The position numbers and the translations under genes were made by a program. From contig NZ_JACSMD010000001.1 of NCBI RefSeq assembly GCF_018618475.1, positions 992,001 through 1,056,000 of the forward strand: a stretch of DNA of 64,000 nucleotides. Reading direction: 5' to 3'. This DNA is from Exiguobacterium sp. s122 (lineage in GTDB: Bacteria; Bacillota; Bacilli; Exiguobacteriales; Exiguobacteriaceae). The notes below the pieces were generated by a model, which ran no database searches, was not told where the DNA came from, and worked only from the letters and a program-made list of their open reading frames with translations. Below, piece after piece: positions 52,629 through 61,074 of the stretch (its first letter is position 1; each line of letters starts with the position of its first letter).

Positions 52629-53347
52629 TTCAAGTAAATGATTTATACAAACAATTCGGAGATTTAGAAGTATTGAAAGGCATCACGACGACGATTGAGC
52701 GGGGCGAGGTCGTCGCCGTCATCGGACCGTCTGGTTCAGGGAAGTCGACGTTCCTTCGTTGTCTCAATATGCTCGAGGTTCCGACGGCTGGTACCGTCTC
52801 AGTCGACGGGTTTGAATTAACGAAAAAAGGGGCGAACGTCGCCAAGGCACGCCAAAACATCGGCATGGTGTTTCAACAGTTCAACTTGTTCCCACACATG
52901 AGCGTACTCGACAACTTGACGTATGCGCCGATTAACGTGTTGAAAGTAAGCAAGGCCGAAGCGATCGAACGGGCGAAAAAACTGCTCGAGCGTGTCGGCT
53001 TGTCTGAGAAAATCAACGCCTATCCGAGCCAATTATCGGGTGGACAAAAACAACGTGTCGCCATCGCGCGGGCACTTGCGATGGAACCGAACGTCATGTT
53101 GTTCGACGAACCGACGTCGGCGCTTGACCCGGAAATGGTCAACGAGGTACTCGACGTGATGAAAGGGCTCGCACAAACGGGGATGACGATGGTCGTCGTC
53201 ACACACGAGATGGGCTTCGCACGCGAAGTCGCGGACCGTGTCCTTTTCCTAGATGAAGGAATCTTGATGGAAGAAGGCAAACCGGCGGACCTGCTCCTTA
53301 ACCCGCAGACCGACCGGGCGAAGCGCTTCCTAGAGAAAGTCTTGTAA
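52625..53347 (+). CDS. artR: Arginine ABC transporter ATP-binding protein
   Basis: A 240-residue ABC ATPase of the polar amino acid family. Walker [10 protein letters not shown] at residues 34-42, Q-loop [13 protein letters not shown], signature [15 protein letters not shown] near 135, Walker [15 protein letters not shown] and H-loop [10 protein letters not shown]. Completes artPQR. Translation is coupled to artQ through ATGA overlap. No terminator separates it from the next hydrolase gene. Confidence 0.94.
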   Translation: MIQVNDLYKQFGDLEVLKGITTTIERGEVVAVIGPSGSGKSTFLRCLNMLEVPTAGTVSVDGFELTKKGANVAKARQNIGMVFQQFNLFPHMSVLDNLTYAPINVLKVSKAEAIERAKKLLERVGLSEKINAYPSQLSGGQKQRVAIARALAMEPNVMLFDEPTSALDPEMVNEVLDVMKGLAQTGMTMVVVTHEMGFAREVADRVLFLDEGILMEEGKPADLLLNPQTDRAKRFLEKVL

Positions 53348-53388
53348 GTGAACCGTTCTAGCTGACACCAGTTAAGGGAGGAATCAGG

Positions 53389-54063
53389 ATGAAGATCACG
53401 TATTATGGCCATGCGACCGTGTTATTGAATATCGATGGGGTGAACGTCCTCATCGACCCGTTCTTGACGAGCAATCCGCATACGGAAGTCGATCCGGCGA
53501 CCGTCCCAGCCGATTATATTTTGCTCACCCATGCGCACTTCGACCACATCGAGGACGTGGAGTTGATTGCGCACGAGACCGGCGCGACAATCGTCGCCAC
53601 CCATGAGCTCGCCACGTATTACGAGAAGAAAGGTTTCTCTGTCCACGGGATGAATATCGGCGGTGGTAACGCCTTTCCGTTCGGCCGCGTCACGATGACG
53701 CAAGCGTTCCACAGCTCGAGCCTCGACATGGGGGATACGCCAGTTTATATGGGCATGCCTGGAGGCTTTATCATCGAAACGAACAGCTTGACCGTCTATC
53801 ATGCCGGCGACACAGGCTTGTTCTCTGATATGAAGTTATACGGGGAACGGTTTGAAATCGACGTGGCATTCCTTCCGATTGGTGACAACTTTACGATGGG
53901 GCCGACGGATGCGCTCGACGCGGCGCATTGGCTCCAAGCCAAACGAGTCGTTCCGATTCATTTCGACACGTTCCCACCTATCAAACAAGATGCGCAAGCG
54001 TTCTGTGACCAACTGCATCAACGTGGTCTCCTCATTGAACCGAACGCGAAGATCGAAATTTGA
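53389..54063 (+). CDS. Metal-dependent hydrolase, UPF0173 family (MBL fold)
   Basis: A 224-residue metallo-beta-lactamase-fold protein. MKITYYGHATVLL, THAHFDHIEDV (zinc ligands near residues 48-53), AFHSSS, YHAGDTGLFSDMKL and VPIHFDTFP are the UPF0173 pattern. B. subtilis YtkL is a member. Substrate unknown. AAGGGAGGAATCAGG precedes the ATG. Its stop overlaps the next gene by four bases, so the two hydrolases are probably made together. Confidence 0.9.
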   Translation: MKITYYGHATVLLNIDGVNVLIDPFLTSNPHTEVDPATVPADYILLTHAHFDHIEDVELIAHETGATIVATHELATYYEKKGFSVHGMNIGGGNAFPFGRVTMTQAFHSSSLDMGDTPVYMGMPGGFIIETNSLTVYHAGDTGLFSDMKLYGERFEIDVAFLPIGDNFTMGPTDALDAAHWLQAKRVVPIHFDTFPPIKQDAQAFCDQLHQRGLLIEPNAKIEI

Positions 54064-54644
54064 CGTACGGAAAAGATGTCATTGCCGAGACGGAGCGTTT
54101 CGTCACGAACGTGCATGCGTTCGATCATACGGGCCATGACGTCGCCCATCTCGACCGGGTACGGCGACTCGCAGAATCGCTTTGTGACGGATTGACGGTC
54201 AATCGTCTTGTCGTGACACTATCCGCACTGTTGCATGACGTCGAAGACCACAAGCTCGGCCGCGAGGCAGGACTTGTAAAACGGCACCTGGATTCGCTCG
54301 ACATCTCGGACGAGGTGAGTCGACACGTCTTAGACGTCATCGCGGAAACGTCGTACTCGAAAGGGAAGACGCCATCTTCGCTAGAATCGGCAATTATCCA
54401 AGACGCCGATCGACTCGATGCGATGGGGGCGATTGGTATCGCTCGAACGTTTCAGTACGCCGGTGCGAGTGGCACCGCCTTATATGGCGATACGAGCGCG
54501 ATCTCCCATTTTCATGAGAAATTACTTCGACTCGGCGACGGTATGCACACGGATGCAGCGAAACGAATCGCGCGTGAGCGTCACGCGTATCTCCTCTCGT
54601 TTTTGGAGCGATTCGAGGCCGAATGGAACGGAAACGACATATGA
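54060..54644 (+). CDS. HD domain phosphohydrolase
   Basis: A 194-residue HD-superfamily protein. Metal ligands are expected in HTGHDVAHLDRV, LLHDVEDHK (HD pair near residues 59-60) and IQDADRLDAMGAIGIARTF. It resembles the YpgQ/YedJ group, which hydrolyse nucleoside triphosphates. TTG start within the stop of the previous gene; no better start with a ribosome binding site is nearby. Ends at a perfect palindromic terminator shared with fadH. Confidence 0.86.
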   Translation: MTYGKDVIAETERFVTNVHAFDHTGHDVAHLDRVRRLAESLCDGLTVNRLVVTLSALLHDVEDHKLGREAGLVKRHLDSLDISDEVSRHVLDVIAETSYSKGKTPSSLESAIIQDADRLDAMGAIGIARTFQYAGASGTALYGDTSAISHFHEKLLRLGDGMHTDAAKRIARERHAYLLSFLERFEAEWNGNDI

Positions 54645-54675
54645 AATGGCCGAGGAGCTCCTCGGCCATTTTTTT
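54644..54675. terminator. Bidirectional terminator between HD gene and fadH
   Basis: A near-perfect palindrome AAATGGCCGAGGAG / CTCCTCGGCCATTT followed by T residues on the plus strand. It overlaps the end of fadH. Confidence 0.85.
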
Positions 54676-55438
54676 AGAATGGATGCTTATTGAGCCAATG
54701 ACCACCATCGAGCGAGATGCATTCCCCGTTTAAATAGCGCATCTCGTCGGATAGCATCCAAAACGCCAAGTCGGCGATCTCTTCCGGTGTGCCAAATCGA
54801 CCGAGCGGAACGTTTCGTCGAATGCGCTCCACTTCTTTCACGTGTACCGCAAGCTTGTCGGCTCCACCGGTCCGTTCAATCGGACCTGGGCTGATCGCGT
54901 TGACACGCGCCCCGAACTGATAGCCCCATTCAACGGCGAGCGTCCGCGTCAAATTGAGGACACCTGCTTTCGCGGCGGCACTTGGTGCGACACCGGCACC
55001 GGCCTGCCATGCGTAAGAGGCGACCATATTGAGAATCGAGCCATCACGCAACTGTTCGGCTTCCCAATGTTTTCCGAGTGCATGTGTGCAGTTGAACGTG
55101 CCGTTTAAGACGATGTCAATCACGCTCGTCCAGCCGTTCGGCGTCAAGTCGAGCGTCGGACAGACGAAGTTACCTGCTGCGTTGTTCACGAGCGCATGTA
55201 CAGGTCCATACGTAGTGATGATGGTATCGAGCGCTTCTATGCACCCGTCATAGTCCCGTACGTCGTGTTGTACCGCAAGCGCCTGTCCAAAATCGATTGC
55301 GTTCAGTTCTGTCATCGCCTCGTCGAGCCGCTCGGCATTTCGACCGCTGATGGCCACGTTCCAGCCCTCCTGCTTGAACTTGAGCGCCATCGCTTTTCCC
55401 ATGCCGGACGACCCACCTGTAATCCAAATCGTTTTCAC
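54674..55438 (-). CDS. fadH: 2,4-dienoyl-CoA reductase-like short-chain dehydrogenase
   Basis: A 254-residue SDR. NADP motif TGGSSGMGKAMAL and NNAAGNF are standard. In place of the usual YxxxK, the active-site segment reads SAAAKAG (as in dienoyl-CoA reductases, where Ser replaces Tyr), preceded by VASYAWQAGAGVAP. AISPGPIERTGGADKL is close to B. subtilis FadH. It should reduce 2,4-dienoyl-CoA intermediates during unsaturated fatty acid oxidation. A FadR-like operator lies 20 bases upstream of the start. Confidence 0.88.
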   Translation of the reverse strand: MKTIWITGGSSGMGKAMALKFKQEGWNVAISGRNAERLDEAMTELNAIDFGQALAVQHDVRDYDGCIEALDTIITTYGPVHALVNNAAGNFVCPTLDLTPNGWTSVIDIVLNGTFNCTHALGKHWEAEQLRDGSILNMVASYAWQAGAGVAPSAAAKAGVLNLTRTLAVEWGYQFGARVNAISPGPIERTGGADKLAVHVKEVERIRRNVPLGRFGTPEEIADLAFWMLSDEMRYLNGECISLDGGHWLNKHPF

Positions 55439-55456
55439 TTATACTCCCCCTTTAAA

Positions 55457-55476
55457 ATGAATGGTCGTTCATTCAT
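55457..55476 (-). promoter_or_regulatory. FadR (TetR-type) operator candidate upstream of fadH
   Basis: ATGAATG-N6-CATTCAT has perfect 7-bp arms. The arms TGAATG and CATTCA and the 6-base spacing are those of the B. subtilis FadR consensus TGAATGAMTANTCATTCA. The position just before the fadH ribosome binding site fits repression relieved by long-chain acyl-CoA. Confidence 0.7.
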
Positions 55477-55506
55477 GTATTCTGGACGCGGTTGAAGAAT
55501 TCCTGC

Positions 55507-55537
55507 CAAAAAAAAAGCGATGGCGACCGCCATCACT
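55507..55537 (-). terminator. Terminator of the glucosaminidase gene
   Basis: On the minus strand GTGATGGCG / CGCCATCGC with a two-base loop, followed by nine T residues. It overlaps the stop codon. Confidence 0.85.
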
Positions 55538-56603
55538 TGATTCGTTCATAAAATGCATTTCCAAGTGCCTGGTCGATACGATACATCGTGCCGGCAACTT
55601 TTTCACCCCAGTACGGGTCTGAAGCATAAAACATGTTGATTCCTTCTTGTTTGTTTCCAGGGAAGGGTCCCCGTGCATAGGAGCCCGTCACATATTTCTC
55701 AGCGAACAGCGTTGCCGCTGCATCGATACTCGCTTCGACCGTCTCGAACGCCGCCGCGTTGCCGCTCGGGTCGTCATCGGTCGCCTTGAATCCGAACAAG
55801 TTGTTCTTATCGCGGGCGATGGCGGACGTGCCATAACTCGACTCGTGCCCGGCGACGGCGAGAAGAAACAAGGCGTTGATGCCATGTTTCGCTTCTGCGT
55901 CCTTGAAGGCGGCGCCTTTTCCTTTTAAGGGTGAGTCCGTGAGCGTCTCGAGATAGCGGTCGAGTTCAGCCGCCGAGTAGGGGGAAGTCGTGTCGATTGA
56001 AGCAAACTGATACGGTGAGTCGAACACGTCGCGTACGTTTTCGGTCTCATAACGGTCAGGTGCCGCCCCGCCGGCTGGTCCGACGAGAAACGTCCCGGCC
56101 AAAAAGTCCGTCGCTTCGACGGTATGATACACGTCCCCGTCGCGAACTTCATAGAACCCGCGCCGCTCGACGAGCGCGTCCGGATAGAGTGTCATGTTCG
56201 CGAGCGGTACATAGACGTCGGCACCTGAGATGCGCACTTTCAAGTGGTCATCTCCACGCTCGAGCAGGCGTAATCGGGTACCGCCGGCCACGTAGGACTG
56301 TCGCTCGGTCAATGCGGCGTCTTTAAAAAGATAAGTGACGTTGTCAGTCGGCGTGACGGCGATGCCGGACCCGGTAAAGTCGATGACGTCACCTTCAGGT
56401 CCGATGAGGGCGCGATGTTCGCCTTGTTCCATATAGGATGTCGCTTCGTCGAGCGATTCGAATTGTCGCGTCTCCGTCGTGCCATCGACGTACGTCTTGA
56501 CCGTGTAGGTGCCGCCGGAGCGGCCCTCGAGCCAAAGAAATCCGAGTACGGCGATGCCAAGGATGACAAGGGAAGGCAGTATTTTTTTCTGTTTTTTCTT
56601 CAC
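55533..56603 (-). CDS. Secreted N-acetylglucosaminidase (GH73/LytG-like)
   Basis: A 356-residue protein with one N-terminal signal anchor (basic MKKKQKKIL, then LVILGIAVLGFLWL). Residues 33-195 are extracellular and include an SH3-like region (YVAGGTRLRLLERGDDHLKVR). The C-terminal 140 residues form a glucosaminidase domain with catalytic Glu in VAGHESSYGTSAIARDKNNLFGFKA. It should cut peptidoglycan glycan strands. GTG start with GGAAGTG upstream. Transcribed away from yqjA. I cannot name a specific orthologue. Confidence 0.85.
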   Translation of the reverse strand: MKKKQKKILPSLVILGIAVLGFLWLEGRSGGTYTVKTYVDGTTETRQFESLDEATSYMEQGEHRALIGPEGDVIDFTGSGIAVTPTDNVTYLFKDAALTERQSYVAGGTRLRLLERGDDHLKVRISGADVYVPLANMTLYPDALVERRGFYEVRDGDVYHTVEATDFLAGTFLVGPAGGAAPDRYETENVRDVFDSPYQFASIDTTSPYSAAELDRYLETLTDSPLKGKGAAFKDAEAKHGINALFLLAVAGHESSYGTSAIARDKNNLFGFKATDDDPSGNAAAFETVEASIDAAATLFAEKYVTGSYARGPFPGNKQEGINMFYASDPYWGEKVAGTMYRIDQALGNAFYERIK

Positions 56604-56681
56604 GTTCCATCACTTCCAAACATAAGGATTGCCAAACACGCGAAACTAGTGAACAATTTTGAAAGAGAAAGGGGGGATTCG

Positions 56682-57680
56682 ATGAAAATCGGGTCACGTA
56701 CGTTAAAAACGGCGGTCGCCGCAGGGATTGCGATGCTCATCGCCGAGACGATCCATTTGGACTACTATGTGTTCGCCGCCATTATCGCCATTCTTAGTAT
56801 TCAAGAGACGAGGAAGAAGTCCTTCCGTGCCTCGTACGAACGGGTCATGGCGAGTTTAATCGCCATCGGAATGGGTGCACTCATGTTCACCCTCCTCGGT
56901 TATTCACCGGCCACACTCACTTTATATTTTGTCATGTTTATCCCACTCGTACAACAACTCAAACTGCAGGACGGCATGATCACAAGCGTCGTCATCTTGA
57001 CACATCTATACACAGAGGGCCAATTTACGCTCGAGTTGTTCGTTAACGAGTTACTGTTGATTGCGATCGGGGTTGGGGTCGGGCTTGTCGTCAACATGTA
57101 CATGCCGGCACTCGACCGAGAGATTGAGCGTATCAAGGACAACATCGACCGTGCGCTCGCCGTCTATTTCTATGATATCGCCGCTTGTGTCGAGACGGGA
57201 GTGTACAACGACCACGCGATGATGCTCTTGAAGACGCGCGATTATTTGAAGCAAGGAAAAGACCTCGCGCTTCGTCGGATGGGCAACTCAATCGGAAAGC
57301 GGAACGAAGATATGGATTACCTCTACTTTCGGATGCGTGAGCGTCAATATGACATCTTGAAACGAATCGTCGACAACGCCCGCGAGATCACGCTCGTCGT
57401 CGAGGAGGCGAAACCGGTCGCGACGTTCCTCCGGCTCGTCGGGGATAATGTGAATGAACGGGCCGACGCCTCGGCCTTCCTTCGTGAACTCGATGCGACG
57501 ATTGAGCACTATCGAAAAAACGTACCCCTCCCCACGTCACGTGAGGAATTTGAGGTACGTTCATCCCTACTTAACATTTTATCGGATGTGAAGAGTTACT
57601 TGATTTTAAAGGAGCGTTACATTCTCCTGTTAAAAGAACATGGCCATGCTCGAGAGCACCGTGCTAAGCAAAAAGATTGA
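56682..57680 (+). CDS. yqjA: Aromatic acid exporter family membrane protein (DUF939)
   Basis: A 332-residue protein. The N-terminal half has four or five membrane helices (MKIGSRTLKTAVAAGIAMLI to VGVGLVVNMYMP). The C-terminal half is a long helical cytoplasmic domain. This is the ArAE_1/DUF939 layout of B. subtilis YqjA; transport of aromatic acids is the family annotation but is not proven in Firmicutes. AAAGGGGGGATTCG selects ATG 56682. Its last 51 bases overlap the convergent small gene prli42. Confidence 0.88.
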   Translation: MKIGSRTLKTAVAAGIAMLIAETIHLDYYVFAAIIAILSIQETRKKSFRASYERVMASLIAIGMGALMFTLLGYSPATLTLYFVMFIPLVQQLKLQDGMITSVVILTHLYTEGQFTLELFVNELLLIAIGVGVGLVVNMYMPALDREIERIKDNIDRALAVYFYDIAACVETGVYNDHAMMLLKTRDYLKQGKDLALRRMGNSIGKRNEDMDYLYFRMRERQYDILKRIVDNAREITLVVEEAKPVATFLRLVGDNVNERADASAFLRELDATIEHYRKNVPLPTSREEFEVRSSLLNILSDVKSYLILKERYILLLKEHGHAREHRAKQKD

Positions 57681-57740
57681 TACGATGACGACAACGCCGA
57701 TTTGAATGATGCGTTGTCGTTTTTTTTGTTTATTTCTCAT
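57630..57740 (-). CDS. prli42: Prli42-like stressosome-associated miniprotein
   Basis: A 36-residue single-pass membrane protein. The basic N-terminus MRNKQKKRQRIIQIG, a hydrophobic helix VVVIVSIFLLSTVL and the ending SSMAMFF closely follow the Prli42 pattern (NKK-rich start, one helix, terminal MFL-like residues). In Listeria Prli42 anchors the stressosome to the membrane. The ribosome binding site TGGAGGAAC is strong, and a SigA promoter lies upstream. The 3' end overlaps yqjA in antisense, and the yqjA terminator falls inside this gene. Assigned from pattern, not alignment. Confidence 0.75.
   Translation of the reverse strand: MRNKQKKRQRIIQIGVVVIVSIFLLSTVLSSMAMFF
57684..57726 (+). terminator. 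Terminator after yqjA, inside antisense prli42
   Basis: Arms CGACAACGC / GCGTTGTCG with a loop of about 13 bases and eight T residues, starting a few bases after the yqjA stop. Confidence 0.72.
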
Positions 57741-57768
57741 GTCGTTCCTCCATTACACGTTTGCCCCC

Positions 57769-57797
57769 ATTGTACAGAATGGAAAACGTTCGTGCAA
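57769..57797 (-). promoter_or_regulatory. Promoter of prli42
   Basis: On the minus strand TTGCAC (57797-57792) and TACAAT (57774-57769), spaced by exactly 17 bases. Confidence 0.65.
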
Positions 57798-57852
57798 ACG
57801 TCATGAGTTTGGTATAATGACCAAGAAATGTTTGGATGGAGGGATGGTTTTT

Positions 57853-58980
57853 ATGGTAAACGAGACACGCGTGCTCGACACGTTTTTAGGGCTTGTCGGC
57901 ATCGATTCAGAAACGAAAGAAGAAGCGGTCATCTGTGAGCATTTGAAAGCGGTGTTCACTGAACTTGGCTGTGACGTCTATGAGGATGATGCATCGACGA
58001 AGACGGATCATGCGGGGAACAACTTGATCATCACCGTTCCGGCAACGAAAGAGGGTGTCGACCCGATCTATTTCACGGCGCATATGGACACAGTGACGCC
58101 AGGGAAAGACATCAAAACGAACATTAAAGACGGGTATGTCGTCACGGATGGGACGACAATCCTCGGAGCGGACGATAAGACGGGCCTTACAGCGATGATT
58201 GAACTCGTCCGGGTATTGAAAGAAGAAGCGATCCCGCACGGTCAAATTCAATTCGTCATCACGGTCGGCGAAGAGTCAGGTCTTGTCGGAGCGAAAGTGC
58301 TCGACTTATCTAAAATCGAGGCGAAATTCGGCTTCGCCCTCGACTCGGACGGACCGGTCGGAGATATCATCGTCGCCGCCCCAACGCAGGCAAAAGTCAA
58401 TGCACGCATTTACGGGAAGACGGCGCACGCCGGTGTCGCCCCTGAAAAAGGGGTATCCGCAATCCAAATTGCCGCGAAGGCGATTGCGAAAATGCCGCTC
58501 GGCCGGATTGACGAAGAAACGACCGCCAATATCGGCCGATTCGAAGGCGGGCGGGCGACGAACATCGTCTGTGATTATGTTGAGGTGTTCGCGGAAGCAC
58601 GTTCGCTGATCCATGAAAAGATGGAGGCGCAAGCAGAGACGATGAAACAGGCATATGAAGAGACAGCCGCGGCGCTCGGTGGGCGCGCAGAAGTCGATAT
58701 CGATATCATGTACCCTGGCTTCAAGTTCGAAGAAGGCGATGAGGTCGTTGAAATCGCGAAAGCAGCTGCCGCTTCAATCGGTCGTCCGACCCGCATCCTT
58801 CACTCGGGCGGGGGATCAGATGCGAACGTTATCGCGGGTGGAGGTATCCCAACGGTCAACCTTGGGGTCGGCTATGAAGAAATTCATACGACGAACGAAC
58901 GGATGCCACTTTCAGAACTGTATAAAATCGTCGAGTACGTCGTCGAGATCGTCAAACACGTCGCAACAACGAACAAGTAA
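57853..58980 (+). CDS. yqjE: M20 family peptidase, PepT-like
   Basis: A 375-residue zinc peptidase of the tripeptidase T-like group. Metal ligands lie in TAHMDTVTPG, GADDKTGLTAM, TVGEESGLVG and HTTNERMP. The central dimerisation domain includes GKTAHAGVAPEKG. A ribosome binding site GGAGGG at 57839-57843 fits ATG 57853; longer frames reach back over the promoter. An extended -10 TGGTATAAT lies at 57811-57819. Matches B. subtilis YqjE near yqjA. A hairpin follows. Confidence 0.9.
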   Translation: MVNETRVLDTFLGLVGIDSETKEEAVICEHLKAVFTELGCDVYEDDASTKTDHAGNNLIITVPATKEGVDPIYFTAHMDTVTPGKDIKTNIKDGYVVTDGTTILGADDKTGLTAMIELVRVLKEEAIPHGQIQFVITVGEESGLVGAKVLDLSKIEAKFGFALDSDGPVGDIIVAAPTQAKVNARIYGKTAHAGVAPEKGVSAIQIAAKAIAKMPLGRIDEETTANIGRFEGGRATNIVCDYVEVFAEARSLIHEKMEAQAETMKQAYEETAAALGGRAEVDIDIMYPGFKFEEGDEVVEIAKAAAASIGRPTRILHSGGGSDANVIAGGGIPTVNLGVGYEEIHTTNERMPLSELYKIVEYVVEIVKHVATTNK

Positions 58981-58982
58981 GT

Positions 58983-59010
58983 AAAAAGAGCCGACATGAC
59001 GTCGGCTCTT
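58983..59010. terminator. Hairpin between yqjE and the small minus-strand gene
   Basis: Stem AGAGCCGAC / GTCGGCTCT with a five-base loop. The AAAAA run on its left makes it a good terminator for the minus-strand gene and a weaker one for yqjE. Confidence 0.78.
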
Positions 59011-59027
59011 CGTATGTGTGCTCGTGA

Positions 59028-59201
59028 TTATGCGGCAAACTCCAGCGACTCGAGAACGAGTTCATCGGTACAGTGAAGCTCCTGCGCTATGTCGTGAATA
59101 CGGATTGAGGTGCCTTCTTCTTGTTGGTGTTTGCGATTTAACAGAGTCGCACGTTCTCGAATCACTTGATAGATAGTGTCGGAATGGTCAACTGTTTTCA
59201 T
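59028..59201 (-). CDS. Small unknown protein, 57 residues
   Basis: I do not recognise this protein. It starts MKTVDHSDTIYQVIRERATL and ends HCTDELVLESLEFAA. It is soluble, slightly acidic, with alternating helical stretches; the segment SIRIHDIAQELHCTDELVLESLEF resembles the small helix-turn-helix of DNA-binding or anti-repressor proteins (IAQEL turn). AAGGATGTG lies six bases before the ATG and a terminator follows the stop, so it looks like a real single-gene transcript. It is divergent from rnz. Confidence 0.65.
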   Translation of the reverse strand: MKTVDHSDTIYQVIRERATLLNRKHQQEEGTSIRIHDIAQELHCTDELVLESLEFAA

Positions 59202-59276
59202 CACGAATCACATCCTTTTTCAACGATTACGTTTAGTATAGCATGGAACGGTGAACAAGAAAGGACAAAATTATTT

Positions 59277-60182
59277 ATGAAGTTACATTTTTTAGGAACT
59301 GGTTCAGGCATGCCCACGAAGCAGCGGAACGTGTCCGGGCTCGCCCTTACCTTACCGAAACAGACGTGGTTGTTCGATTGTGGGGAAGCGACACAGCATC
59401 AAATGCTCTATACGTCAGTAAAGCCAAGGAAAGTGTCGGCTGTCTTTATCACCCATTTACACGGAGACCATGTTTTCGGGTTACCGGGATTCTTGTCGAC
59501 ACGGTCAGCACTTGCGGGGACGGAACCGCTCACCCTTTACGGGCCGAAAGGGATCAAGAAATGGCTTGAGTTGACGTTACACGTGACCGGATCTCATTTA
59601 GGTTATCCGTTGAACATCATCGAATATCAAGATGGCGATTCGTTCACGCAGGACGGGCATCGGGTGCATATTCACAAGTTGGCCCACCGCTTCCCGAGCT
59701 ATGGTTTCCGAGTCGAGTCTCCGACAAAACCAGGGACGCTCCTCGTCGAGAAACTGAAAGCAGAAGGGATCCCGAGTGGACCGCTCTATGGGCAAATCAA
59801 GCAGGTTGAGACGTTCGAATATGAAGGGAAAACGTACGCATCTAAAGAATACGTCACAGAGCCGGTCGCTGGACCGGTCATCGCGATTCTCGGAGACACC
59901 ATACCGTGCGCGAATGCGAAGCGACTCGCCGAAAACGCGGACGTGCTCGTCCATGAGGCGACGTTCATGGCGGCTGAGGCACAACTCGCGAGACAATACG
60001 GGCACTCGACGACGATGGAAGCGGCGGCACTCGCGGAGACGTCAGGCGTCGGGCGATTGATTGTCACGCATATCTCGGCACGCTATCAGGGGCGGGAGTC
60101 GGAATTTGAGGCGGAAGTCGCCATGGCGTTTCACAACAGCCACGTCGCGGCCGACTTTGATGAAATCATAGTGGGGGATTGA
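59277..60182 (+). CDS. rnz: Ribonuclease Z (tRNase Z)
   Basis: A 301-residue MBL-fold endonuclease that trims the 3' end of tRNA precursors lacking CCA. FLGTGSGMPTKQRNVS is the N-terminal motif; THLHGDHVFGLPGF (His60, His62, Asp64, His65) binds zinc, with LGDT and THISARY completing the site. The flexible-arm region GTLLVEKLKAEGIPSGPLYGQIK is present. ATG 59277 follows AAAGGACAA; upstream frame extension is non-family. Same place as B. subtilis yqjK. Confidence 0.95.
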   Translation: MKLHFLGTGSGMPTKQRNVSGLALTLPKQTWLFDCGEATQHQMLYTSVKPRKVSAVFITHLHGDHVFGLPGFLSTRSALAGTEPLTLYGPKGIKKWLELTLHVTGSHLGYPLNIIEYQDGDSFTQDGHRVHIHKLAHRFPSYGFRVESPTKPGTLLVEKLKAEGIPSGPLYGQIKQVETFEYEGKTYASKEYVTEPVAGPVIAILGDTIPCANAKRLAENADVLVHEATFMAAEAQLARQYGHSTTMEAAALAETSGVGRLIVTHISARYQGRESEFEAEVAMAFHNSHVAADFDEIIVGD

Positions 60183-60183
60183 T

Positions 60184-61074
60184 GTGACTATTCAACTATA
60201 CGTGTGGCTAGGGTTTCTCATCATCAGTGTGTTGCTCGGCCTACGCTTGAACCAGCTGAAAGAACCGGAACCGCGATTTTTCTTAAAGTTCTTGTTCTAC
60301 TCATTGCTCGGGATTGTCTCGTTCCCAATCGGCGGATTCCATATTCCGATCGGCTTTTTGTTATCATTCTTGTTTTTCCCGAAACGGAACAGCCGTTACA
60401 AATGGTACGGGGCACTCGTCGGTTTCTTTTTCTTTATCGTGCTGTTGTTCGTCCCGCTGTTCGACCAATCCGAGTTTCGGGCCGAGTCGCAACAGATTGG
60501 AGCGGTTTCCATACAAGATGAATCGTTTGACCAGATGACGAACCACATTTTACGTCGGGTCAACGCAGAGGCGATTAAACTTGACCGCAGTAAACTGGTG
60601 CTCACGCGGGACGGCCAACTTCAGTCACTCGAATACTTGCTCCTCGTCGAGCGCAGCAATTCGTTCCAACAGATTCGCATCACATACGAGGCGTCAGGTG
60701 AACTATCTTATCGGCAAGTCGATGAGTTGAACAAAGATTCCGGACGCGCCTTTTTCGAGAAGCTTGTGGACTTTGACCGGATGTTAAGCACGGTTCGTGA
60801 CACCCCGTGGCAAGACTTTGTGGACCAAGTGAACGCGCCCCTCATCCAGTTGTCTTTCGACGGACTGTACGATATGTACACGTTTGAGAACGAGGCGATG
60901 TTCATGATTAACCGCGAAGGACGCATCGTGAAGTTTTGGCTTCAGCGTGACCCGGTGCTCGCCAACAGCATTCAACTATCAGGACTTACCCGAGAAGGCA
61001 GGAGTTCGGGCGAACGTTATATTATTCTATACAACTATTCGATTCATCAACGAGAGGATTTGACAGATCAATGA
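60184..61074 (+). CDS. Unrecognised membrane protein with extracytoplasmic domain
   Basis: I do not recognise this 296-residue protein. The N-terminus has three hydrophobic segments (about residues 5-20, 33-66 and 74-92, including GIVSFPIGGFHIPIGFLL and YGALVGFFFFIVLLFV). The remaining 200 residues are soluble and charged, with no cysteine and no motif I can name. GTG start one base after rnz, with GGGGGATTGAT as ribosome binding site. It overlaps the DUF4430 lipoprotein gene by four bases, so it belongs to the transporter operon by layout. Confidence 0.8.
   Translation: MTIQLYVWLGFLIISVLLGLRLNQLKEPEPRFFLKFLFYSLLGIVSFPIGGFHIPIGFLLSFLFFPKRNSRYKWYGALVGFFFFIVLLFVPLFDQSEFRAESQQIGAVSIQDESFDQMTNHILRRVNAEAIKLDRSKLVLTRDGQLQSLEYLLLVERSNSFQQIRITYEASGELSYRQVDELNKDSGRAFFEKLVDFDRMLSTVRDTPWQDFVDQVNAPLIQLSFDGLYDMYTFENEAMFMINREGRIVKFWLQRDPVLANSIQLSGLTREGRSSGERYIILYNYSIHQREDLTDQ

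Noticed and set aside
60100-61070. Cobalamin riboswitch expected in front of a B12-type ECF cluster
   Set aside because: No non-coding space exists between rnz and the cluster, and no B12-box-like sequence was seen.
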